A stretch of 64,000 nucleotides of DNA from Kineosporiaceae bacterium (GTDB taxonomy: Bacteria; Actinomycetota; Actinomycetes; Actinomycetales; Kineosporiaceae). Every line of letters starts with the position of its first letter. The first letter of the stretch is position 1. Below are positions 52,433-60,200 of the stretch, one piece after another. The translations under genes and the position numbers were made by a program. A model generated the notes under the pieces. That model was not told where the DNA came from, did not search any database, and saw nothing but the letters and a program-made list of their open reading frames with translations. The stretch spans positions 62,001 through 126,000 of the forward strand of contig JAEUJN010000012.1 of assembly GCA_016794595.1 (NCBI GenBank), given 5' to 3'.

Positions 52433-52866
52433 CAGGAACGCCTCCCCGTCGCTGCGGCCACGGCGGCACGCTCGCCCGCCGTCAGCACCTGCGACAGCGG
52501 CGCCTCCAGCACTGGCACCGCCTCGACCTCCAGCGCGGGCAGCTGCTCGGCCTCGACCGCGCGAGCTCGCGCCTCACTCGGCCAGACGTTGCCCTGCGCC
52601 TGGTGCTCGACCCACGCGAGCACCTCGACGTGATCAGGGGCAGTCCTAGCCGAGACCTGCGCCGCGCGCCGGCGGCCGAGGCGGTGCGCCAGCGTGAGCA
52701 GACCGCCCATGAGGGCAGCCGTCCCGAGCACCGCGAAGGCCACGCCTGCCCAGCCGACCAGGTGCACGGCCAGGCGGACGACGCCGATCGCCCCGAACGG
52801 GATCGCCAGCCACCACACGTTGCCCGTGAGCACCGGGAGACGCTGAGCCTTGATCGGCGCGCACAT
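52432..52866 (-). CDS. membrane protein of the spd operon
   Basis: A 144 aa protein with two TM helices (GNVWWLAIPFGAIGVVRLAVHLVG, WAGVAFAVLGTAALMGGLLTLAH, about 15-62) and a cytoplasmic tail rich in Ala/Glu. Not recognised. Overlaps neighbours by TGATG on both ends. Confidence 0.65.
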   Translation of the reverse strand: MCAPIKAQRLPVLTGNVWWLAIPFGAIGVVRLAVHLVGWAGVAFAVLGTAALMGGLLTLAHRLGRRRAAQVSARTAPDHVEVLAWVEHQAQGNVWPSEARARAVEAEQLPALEVEAVPVLEAPLSQVLTAGERAAVAAATGRRS

Positions 52867-53258
52867 CAGAACCGCCTCCGGGGCTCATGGGCCAGCGGGG
52901 AGTAGCTGTACTCACCGGACCGGCCCAGGCCGCGGCGGCCGCCCTGCGCCCCGAACAGGTACGCGGCAGCCATCCCACCGAGGACAGCGACCAGACCCAC
53001 CGCCAGGATCGAACCGAGCACCAGGGCGAGCGACGACGTACCCATGACGCCGCCGGCGCCTGCGGCCACCGGAGCGGCCGGTGCCGGGTTCGTGATGGTG
53101 ATCGTGTTCGTGATCGGAGCCGTAACCGTGGCCGTGGCGGGGGCGGTGACCGAGGCCGACGGCGGCGGGTCTTGAGCGTCCATCAGGTACGCGACAGCAG
53201 CCAGCCCTCCGAACGCCGCGACCAGCGGGACGACGGGGAAATCTGTGGTGTCGCTCAC
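52866..53258 (-). CDS. membrane protein with Thr/Val/Pro-rich loop
   Basis: A 130 aa protein: short N-terminal TM (VVPLVAAFGGLAAVAYLM), a Thr/Ala/Pro-rich extracytoplasmic loop (SASVTAPATATVTAPITNTITITNPAPAAP), a second TM (LALVLGSILAVGLVAVLGGMAAAYLFGA) and a basic tail. Spd-like by position and size. GTG 53258 overlaps the upstream stop. Confidence 0.65.
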   Translation of the reverse strand: MSDTTDFPVVPLVAAFGGLAAVAYLMDAQDPPPSASVTAPATATVTAPITNTITITNPAPAAPVAAGAGGVMGTSSLALVLGSILAVGLVAVLGGMAAAYLFGAQGGRRGLGRSGEYSYSPLAHEPRRRF

Positions 53259-53557
53259 CGGACACCCCCAGCAGCCTGGTCGGCGCCCAGCTCGGCCAGG
53301 TAGGCCCGCAGCCGAGACACCGGGACCACCCGCGGCGCCAGCACCGATCCCGACGACGCCGGCGACGGGGCGCCGGCGGGCTGCGCCAGGGCCTGGCCCA
53401 CCTCGAACCCGCTCGGGCCCGTTCCCAGCGCCGTCCTGGCGCGATCAGCCAAGTACGACGCCGACTGCGCGACGGCTTCGACGCTCTGAGGGCTTCCTAC
53501 AGAACCGATCAGGCCCTCCAGCAGCCGCTGGGTGTGGATCGACTCCCGAACGTTCAT
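53255..53557 (-). CDS. hypothetical element protein
   Basis: A 100 aa soluble protein: MNVRESIHTQRLLEGLIGSVGSPQSVEAVAQSASYLADRARTALG, a Pro/Ser/Ala linker and a C-terminal VSRLRAYLAELGADQ helix. Not recognised. ATGA overlap with the 156-aa gene upstream and GTGA downstream. Confidence 0.65.
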   Translation of the reverse strand: MNVRESIHTQRLLEGLIGSVGSPQSVEAVAQSASYLADRARTALGTGPSGFEVGQALAQPAGAPSPASSGSVLAPRVVPVSRLRAYLAELGADQAAGGVR

Positions 53558-54024
53558 CGCGCACCGCCCAGAGCCGCGGTGATGACCTGCGCCAGGTGCG
53601 CCTCATGCACCGTCACCGCCGGCACCGGTCCGTCGGCTGTGATGCACACCGGCGAGGCGAACAGCCCGGCATCGCCCAGACGCTCCCCGCACGCGCACTC
53701 CTGGCCGCGCCGGCGGTGCAGAGCGAGCATCGCCGTGACCGACCACTGCTCATCGGCCACCTCGCGGCGACCGACCACCAGGCCGGCAGCCCAGGACCGG
53801 CGCAGCAGCGACGCCACGGCCGCGATGGCCGACGGGTCACCGCCATCCATCTCCCTGATGATCCGCAGGTCGTAGGCGCCCAGCGGCAGGCCGGTCAGCG
53901 CTTCATCGAACATCGCTCCGGCCAGCTGCGCACTGACCTGCGGGGCCTCATGCAACGGCCCCGCGAGTGGAGTCGCGCTGCGCGGTACTTCGGTAGGTTT
54001 CGTGTTCACGGTCGGGACCTCCAT
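53554..54024 (-). CDS. hypothetical first gene of the transfer operon
   Basis: A 156 aa protein with an unstructured N-terminus and a helical domain (SAQLAGAMFDEALTGLPLGAYDLRIIREMDGGDPSAIAAVASLLRRSWAAG) followed by ALHRRRGQECACGERLGDAGLFASPVCITADG, which has a possible Cys3 metal site. Function unknown. ATG 54024 is chosen; the open frame continues upstream without a better start. It opens the coupled chain leading to traB. Confidence 0.65.
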   Translation of the reverse strand: MEVPTVNTKPTEVPRSATPLAGPLHEAPQVSAQLAGAMFDEALTGLPLGAYDLRIIREMDGGDPSAIAAVASLLRRSWAAGLVVGRREVADEQWSVTAMLALHRRRGQECACGERLGDAGLFASPVCITADGPVPAVTVHEAHLAQVITAALGGAR

Positions 54025-54039
54025 GGGGTCTCGGTCGAG

Positions 54040-54113
54040 GCCCCGGCTCAGCGCTTCTATCGCTTGAGCTGGGGCCGCCCTGCTTGGACGGGGACAACTG
54101 TGCGTAGTCACAG
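54040..54113 (-). promoter_or_regulatory. leader hairpin and operator-like palindrome of the transfer operon
   Basis: A stem gcccc.gctca.gcg / cgcttgagctggggc (54040-54075) and the palindrome ctgtg-cgtagt-cacag (54098-54113) lie just upstream of the first transfer gene. They may control readthrough and promoter access. No clear -10/-35 is assigned. Confidence 0.4.
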
Positions 54114-54142
54114 AGGTGTTGAGGCGGCGCGCGAGCGACGCA

Positions 54143-54159
54143 GCGCACATCTGGCGCAC
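54143..54159. repeat. 17-bp terminal direct repeat, right copy
   Basis: gcgcacatctggcgcac, identical to 37091-37107 and in the same orientation. Lies inside the right end, 110 bp from the attR core; likely the second integrase arm site. Confidence 0.7.
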
Positions 54160-54269
54160 AATCCAAGCCGAGTGAGCGAGACCTAGTGAGGCCTGGCGAG
54201 ACGAATACATGCAGGTGAAACCGCGTTTGGCTGCCGCCGCCGCAGGTCAGGTCCGAGCGGCGCTCATTC

Positions 54270-54280
54270 CTACGACATCT
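54270..54280 (+). repeat. attR core with native glnA stop
   Basis: ctacgacatct followed by GA: tac gac atc TGA restores the last three GlnA codons and a stop in register, as expected if the uninterrupted glnA ended here. Confidence 0.65.
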
Positions 54281-54323
54281 GAGGTCCCACGGTGATCGGA
54301 CCGGCCTGAGCCGGCGTCGATCC

Positions 54324-54413
54324 ACCGGGCAACTCCCGGTTCACCACCCCGAGATGGCTGTCATTCCTGGTCGAATGGCAGCCATTTCGGCGCTCTGGTG
54401 GGAGTTGCCCGGT
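54324..54413. terminator. 90-bp near-perfect palindrome, bidirectional terminator
   Basis: Outer 14-bp perfect arms (54324-54337, 54400-54413) enclose an 18-bp stem (54349-54366 with 54373-54390, two G-U pairs) with loop ctggtc. In the uninterrupted chromosome it lies between convergent glnA and the proline-rich gene. Region 54283-54469 has no gene. Confidence 0.6.
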
Positions 54414-54469
54414 CGGCACCGGCGGATGCGTGGAGATCGGCACCATGACGGACCTGGGCAGAAGGCGTC

Positions 54470-55312
54470 TCACCAGCGCTTGTCAGGGTGGATCGACAGC
54501 GCACCGATCGCTGCGGCCAGCGCCGCGGTCAGGAAGAGCCCATCCGCCCCCCCGATGCCGGGCAGGGCGATCAAGGCCCAGAACACGAAGTAGGCACCCG
54601 CGCCGCCCGCGGCCGTCGTCCAGTGCGACACCCCGTCCTTGCGGCCGGTCAGGGTGACGGCCGCCGCGCCGAGCGCGAAGACCGACCAGAAGAAGTCCCG
54701 GGCGAGCAGGACCGGCGGGACCAGGACGCCGAGGGTGGCCAGGGCCGGGACCGCTGCGTGCAGCAGGGTCCGCCAGCCGTGACGGGACACCAGGTCCTCT
54801 GCCCAGACCCGGGCACCTTGGATCGGGTTGCCCACCGGCGTCCCGGTCGGTGCGGACGGCGCAGGGCCGGGCCCGGTCCTCGCCCACGGTGGCGGCGCCG
54901 CTGGATCGGGGATGCCGGGTCCCACCCAGGATCCCGGAGTGCCGGACGGCTGCCCGGGAGTCGCCATCGGGCCAGCCGTCGGCGGCGGCGGTGGGGCCGA
55001 GAACGGCATCGGGGGCGGGTAGGCCGGCGGTGCCGACGGGACCTGGCTCGGGGGCGGACCGGACTGCGGAGCGGCCTGAGGACCGGTCGCAGGGCCCCAG
55101 GGCGCCAGGGGTGGCGGCGTCCGAGACACCGCCAGGTCAATGGTGTCGGCGATGGACATCCCGTCGGGATCACCCGACGGATCCGACGCGATCGGCACCT
55201 GCTGGGTCGGTGTGCCCTCGGCGGGCAGGACCTCGGTGAACTCCTCGGATCGCGGCGGTGCGCCCACGGCGTCCGGCGGATCGGGTGGCTGCATGTCGGG
55301 GCCCGGGCTCAC
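54470..55312 (-). CDS. proline-rich membrane protein
   Basis: A 280 aa protein. Residues 1-160 are Pro/Gly/Ala-rich and disordered (e.g. PPSQVPSAPPAYPPPMPFSAPPPPPTAGP). The last 110 residues carry three or four TM helices (LLHAAVPALATLGVLVPPVLLARDFFWSVFALGAAAVTL; AYFVFWALIALPG; GLFLTAALAAAIGALSI). It resembles actinobacterial membrane proteins with long Pro-rich cytoplasmic arms; function unknown. GTG 55312 is the start used. Confidence 0.75.
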   Translation of the reverse strand: MSPGPDMQPPDPPDAVGAPPRSEEFTEVLPAEGTPTQQVPIASDPSGDPDGMSIADTIDLAVSRTPPPLAPWGPATGPQAAPQSGPPPSQVPSAPPAYPPPMPFSAPPPPPTAGPMATPGQPSGTPGSWVGPGIPDPAAPPPWARTGPGPAPSAPTGTPVGNPIQGARVWAEDLVSRHGWRTLLHAAVPALATLGVLVPPVLLARDFFWSVFALGAAAVTLTGRKDGVSHWTTAAGGAGAYFVFWALIALPGIGGADGLFLTAALAAAIGALSIHPDKRW

Positions 55313-55398
55313 ACGGCCTCCTCGCGGGGGACTCTCCCGTGGGGACGCTATCAGGCAGCGAATTGCCGGGATGGTCCCGTGCCCCAGCCCGTTTCGGC

Positions 55399-57255
55399 TC
55401 AGCCGAAGCGCAGTCCACTCGCCCGGCGCACCGGCCGCTCGACGGCAGCCCGGACGGCGCTCTCGCTGCCGATCACGCGGACGTGCCGGCGGGCACGGGT
55501 CAGCGCGGTGTAGAGCAGCTCGCGCGTGAGCAACGGCGAGGAGGCCGGGGGCAGCACCAGGCTCACCCGGGCGAACTGGCTGCCCTGCGCGCGGTGCACG
55601 GTCATCGCGTGCACGGTCTCGACCGTCGGCAGCCGGTGGGGCCGCACGATGATCGGCCGCTGCGGATCCCCGAAGGCGGCGACGGTCCCGCCGTCCGGCT
55701 GGGCGATCACCACCCCGATATCCCCGTTGTAGAGCCCGCTCTCGCGATCGTTCACGGTCACCAGCAGGGGCCGGCCGGGGTACCAGGGCCCGAACGCCCG
55801 GCGCCCCGTCCGCCCCGTGCGGCCCATCCGCCCGGGCAGGTCAGGGTCGGTGTCGGCCGCCGCCAGCCAGGCCTCCACCCGTGCAGCCCACGTGCTGACC
55901 CCGAACGGCCCGCGCCGGTGGGCGAGCAGCAGGCGGTGAGATTCCAGAGCACCCAGGGCCGCGGCCACATCCCCGGACCGGGCGGCCCCGATCAGCGCCA
56001 GGCCCGACCGCTCGGCGTCCGTCCGCACCGGCTGCACCTCGGCAGTAGAGGGCCACTCCCCCGCCGGCTCGACGAACGAGACCTCCTCGCTGCCGGCCCG
56101 CAGCAGCTCGATCACCTCATCTGACCGGCCGGCGCGGACTGCCCGGGCGAGCTGTCCGATCACGGTTCCGTGCCGGTGCACCACCTCCAGCCGGATCACG
56201 CCAGTGCGCCGGGCCTCGGGATGCGCCACCAGATCACCGAGCACCGCCCCCGCCTCGACCGAGGCCAGCTGATCGGGGTCACCGACGAGCACCAGCCGGG
56301 CGTGCGGTGAGATCGCCTCCAGCAGCCGGGCCATCAGCGGCAACGAGACCATCGAGGTCTCGTCGATGATCACCACGTCGTGCGGCAGGTGATGGTGCCG
56401 GTCGTGGGCGAAACGGGTGCGCGAGCCCGGCTTCCAGCCCAACAGCCGGTGGACCGTGCTGGCGGTCAGCTCGCCCACCGCCTCTCGGTCGGACGGGTCG
56501 AGCCGGGCCGTCTCGGCGCGCACCGCCTCCGCCAGCCGGGCAGCCGCCTTGCCGGTGGGTGCCGCCAGGGCCACCCGCAGCCTCGGCCCAGTGCCCGGGC
56601 CCGACCCTGCGTCCGGGCGCGCGACCGCCTGCAGAACGGCGACCAGCCGCGCCACCGTGGTGGTCTTGCCCGTTCCCGGGCCACCGGTCACCACGCACAA
56701 CCGGGCGCGCGCCGCCGTCGCGGCGGCCTGGCGCTGGCGCGCGTCGTCCGGGTGCGGGAACAACCGGCGCACGGCCGCGTCCAGGCGCAGCTCGTCGATC
56801 CCCTCGACCGGGGTGGTCAGGCGCCGGGCCACCTGATCACGCACCAGCGACTCGTCGCGCCAGTAGCGTTCGAGATAGAGCCGGCCGTCCACCAGCCGGA
56901 CCGCGCCCGAGGCCACCAGGGGGCTGGCCCGCAGGGCAGCCAGCCACTCCTGCGGTTCCGGCAGCGGCAAGGTCTCGGTGTCCGGGTGGTCGGCCCGCGC
57001 GGCGGCGCCGCCGGAGGCCAGATCGTCGATCTCGGGCAACCGCATCGCGTCACGATCGTCCAGGAACAGGCAGACCGAGCCCGCGCGGACCCCGCGGACG
57101 GCGAGCGCCACCGCGAGCAGCACACGGTCGTCGTCCTCGCCGGTCAGGGCCGCCAGCCGGCGGGCCACGTGCACATCCGCTGCCGCCAGCACGCCTGCCG
57201 CGTTGTAGGCGGCCAGCACCCCATCCGAGCGGACGGCGAGCCGGGCGGCGGTCAC
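55399..57255 (-). CDS. recD: exodeoxyribonuclease V subunit alpha
   Basis: The 5'-3' helicase subunit of RecBCD, 618 aa. It has Walker A VVTGGPGTGKTTTVARL, Walker B VIIDETSMVSLPLMARLL, VGDPDQLASVEAGAVLGDL, VHRAQGSQFARVSLVLP and LYTALTRARRHVRVIG. The N-terminal scaffold domain precedes it. GTG 57255 overlaps the recB stop as GTGA; a longer open frame upstream is a shadow of recB. Confidence 0.94.
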   Translation of the reverse strand: MTAARLAVRSDGVLAAYNAAGVLAAADVHVARRLAALTGEDDDRVLLAVALAVRGVRAGSVCLFLDDRDAMRLPEIDDLASGGAAARADHPDTETLPLPEPQEWLAALRASPLVASGAVRLVDGRLYLERYWRDESLVRDQVARRLTTPVEGIDELRLDAAVRRLFPHPDDARQRQAAATAARARLCVVTGGPGTGKTTTVARLVAVLQAVARPDAGSGPGTGPRLRVALAAPTGKAAARLAEAVRAETARLDPSDREAVGELTASTVHRLLGWKPGSRTRFAHDRHHHLPHDVVIIDETSMVSLPLMARLLEAISPHARLVLVGDPDQLASVEAGAVLGDLVAHPEARRTGVIRLEVVHRHGTVIGQLARAVRAGRSDEVIELLRAGSEEVSFVEPAGEWPSTAEVQPVRTDAERSGLALIGAARSGDVAAALGALESHRLLLAHRRGPFGVSTWAARVEAWLAAADTDPDLPGRMGRTGRTGRRAFGPWYPGRPLLVTVNDRESGLYNGDIGVVIAQPDGGTVAAFGDPQRPIIVRPHRLPTVETVHAMTVHRAQGSQFARVSLVLPPASSPLLTRELLYTALTRARRHVRVIGSESAVRAAVERPVRRASGLRFG

Positions 57256-60200
57256 GACCTCGCCTCCCGCCCGCCGGGGCCCGACGCCCCGGGGCCGGTC
57301 CGATGCCCGTCGAGCAGTGCCGACAGCTCGAGCACCAGCCCCGTCGGCGGGCGCCAGCCGAAGACCCCGGCCGGGGTGCCGTCCGGCCCGGCGGGGGTGT
57401 CCGGGCCGCACATCCCGCGCAGGAACAGGTAGAGCCCACCGCCGAGGTGCACCTCGGGGTCGTAGCCGCGCTGGCGCCAACGCAGGAACCGGTGCAGGGC
57501 AACCAGATAGAGCACCAGCTGCAACGGGTAGTGCGCGGCGCACATCGCGCCCGCCAGCGCCTCGGCGCGGTAGTGAGCCGCGGTCAACGGCTCACCGGGC
57601 GGGGCCAGCCGGTTGGTCTTGTAGTCGACCACCAGGTACCGCGGGCCGGACGGCGTGCGCAGGCGCAGCACGGCGTCCAGGCTGCCGGTGAGGTATCCCC
57701 GCAACAGCACCTCCCCAGCGGCCCCACCCCCGGGGCCCGCCCCGGTGACGCGCCCGGTGGCGCTGGTGCCACCGCCCCCCCACCCCTGCTCGTGCCCGTC
57801 GCCGGCGGCGAGATCGGCCAGCATCGCCGGGTAGGCGACCAAGGGGTCGGCTGGGCCGAGGTACCTGGCGAGCAGCTCGGCGACATCGCCCAGCCGAGGC
57901 ATGCGCTCCGGCGGGTCCAGATCACCACCGGCCAGGGGAAGTTCGAACTCCACTTCGCACAGCCGGTCGGCCACGGGCAGATCACGCAGCCGCACCCCCC
58001 CGGCGAGGGGCCCCAGCGGCGTGGACAGTGCGGCCTCCAACCCGAGTCCGAGCGCCGTCAGCCGGTCGGCGACCAGGGAGCCCTCGCGGACGCCGTCCCG
58101 TGCCGTGGCCAGCACCGAGCGCGCACCGCGCTGGACGGCGAGCCGCTGCAGGTGGGCTGCCAGGTCGGGTGCCCCGGGGTCGACGAGTTCCAGCACCTCG
58201 TGCACCACCGTGCCGAAGGCCGCACCGGCGGGCAGGTCGGCCAGGGCCGAGCCGATGGCCGTGTCGGCGGGCGAGCCGGGTGTCGAGCCAGCGGGCGAGC
58301 CGGGTGTCGAGCCAGCGGGCGAGCCGGGTGTCGAGCTGAGCATCGAACCAGGGGTCGAGCCCGGCCCGGGACCAACAGCGATCGGCAGCTCCAACGACCC
58401 CGGGGCCTCGGCCTCGTCGTCGACCCCCACCACCTCGGGCTCGCTCAGCGCCGCGCCTGCGCTCGGGGTCCCCGCGCCGGGGTCACCGGCGTGGGAGGTG
58501 GGGGCGCCGATCACGGCCCGGCCGTGCGCCGAGGCGGTGAGCGCGGTGTAGGACAGCCGCCGCCACCCGCCGTCCAGAACCCGGTGCCAGTCGGCCAGTT
58601 CCAGCCTCGTCGCCGCCCGCTCGCCGTGGGTGCGGCGGACCGGCAGCGGGGGCTCGGTGACCGCTTCGACGGCGATGGTGCCACCGCTGCCCGCGGCGAG
58701 AGCGTTGAGGGACGCCGCGAGGTCCTGATCGCTCGGCAACCGCACCGTGGCGGGCGGCTCCTCCCCCGGGCCGTGCCCGCCGAACAGCACCCGGGTCAAC
58801 GCCCCGCCCGGACTGTTGCGCGACGGTGCCCACCAGGTGACCACCTGGCTGGCGGCCCGGGTCAAGGACACGTAGAGCACCCGCAGGTCCTCGCCGCGCT
58901 CCTCGTGGCGATGGCGGGCGAGCGCGGCCGGGTAGTGGTCGGACGTCGGGCCGCCCACGTGCAGGATCCGTTGCCCGGCGTGGTCGTGGAAGCGCAGGAT
59001 CTCGATCTCGTCGGATTCGAAGCGGTCCCAGGCGAACGGCACGTAGACCACCGGGAACTCGAGCCCCTTGCTGGCGTGCACGGTGAGCACCTGGACGGCC
59101 GCCTGGTCGGTCTCCAGCCGGCGGCTGCGCTCCTCGGCGTAGTCCGCCTCGGCCTCGGCGACCCGGCGCCGCAGGTGGGCGGCCAGGGCCGAGACCCCGG
59201 CTTGCTCACGCACCGACAACTCCTGCAGCACCTGCCCGACGTGGCGCAGGTCGGTGAGCAACCGGTCGCCGTCCGCCTGAGCCGCCAGCCGCTCCAGCAG
59301 GCCGGTCCCGGTCACTGCCTCGAGCAGCGCGCCCACGCCCCGGGCGGCGAGCAGCCGGGCCCAGCCGCGCACCCGGTCGGCGAGATCGTCGCGGTCCTGC
59401 TCATCGGCCCCGGCCAGGCGTGCGGCGTCCCAGCCGACCAGTTCGGTCAGCGCCAGGGCGGCCGTGCGCCCGCTGTGCCCGGGGTGGTCCAGGGCGTCCA
59501 GCAGAGTCAGCCACAGCCGGGCGGCGCGGGTGCCGAACACGCTCACCACCCCGGAGACCACGGCCGGCACCCCGGCCTCGACCAGGGCCTGCTGCACCAG
59601 GGTGGCCTCGGCGTTCTTGCGGGCCAGCACCGCGATGTCGCCGGGCTGCAGGGCCCGCTCACCCGAGGCGGTGAGCAGCCGGACGCTCTGCAGGCTGTTC
59701 ACGATGTCGGCGGCCACGTCGGCGGCGATCAGCTCGCGCAGGTCACCGACCCGGGGCATGGCGGTGCCGCGGACGCCGAGCGCGCTGCGGTGCACCTGCC
59801 GGATGCGCAGCGGCGCCGCACCGATCAGGCGCCCGCTCGGGCGATCGCGCTCCTGGCCCGAGGTCACCTGGCGCACCACGATGCGCTCGTCGCCCAGGGC
59901 GGCCTCCCCGAACACCTGGTGCAGGCCGGCGAGCAGGGCCGCGTCGCTGCGCCAGTTGTGCTGCAGCGTGGCCGTGGCGGTGGCGTCGCGCCCGGCGTCC
60001 AGGTAGGTCACCACGTCCCCCCCGCGGAAGGCGTAGATCGCCTGCTTGGGGTCACCGATCAGCACCAGGGTGCGCTCGCCGTGGAAGGCGGCCCGCAGGA
60101 TCTGCCACTGCACCGGGTCGGTGTCCTGGAACTCGTCCACCATGACCACCTGGTAGTGCTCGCGGATCCGTTGCGCGGCAAGGGGTCCCAGCTCGGAGTG

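Larger units (their letters stand above)
37031..54280. mobile_element. AICE-like integrative element inserted in the 3' end of glnA
   Basis: The 17.2-kb unit is bounded by an 11-bp direct repeat. It carries in order: int, XRE regulator, xis, Prim-Pol and helicase replication genes, an iteron array, small regulators, a second recombinase, a clt-like repeat cluster, TraB translocase, and Spd-like small membrane genes. This gene set and the single TraB-type conjugation protein are typical of actinomycete integrative-conjugative elements. It interrupts the glnA/recBCD neighbourhood without damaging glnA. Confidence 0.85.

Noticed and set aside
54060-54300. tRNA gene as attachment site at the right end
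   Set aside because: I looked for an acceptor stem, T-loop GGTTCGA and a cloverleaf on both strands and found none. The glnA 3' end match explains the junction better.
53948-54325. Minus-strand frame containing APDVR at the right repeat as a gene fragment of an integrase
   Set aside because: Only the 17-bp repeat is shared with int; the rest has no recombinase similarity. It is the frame that would arise if the 17-mer were the crossover site, noted as an alternative only.
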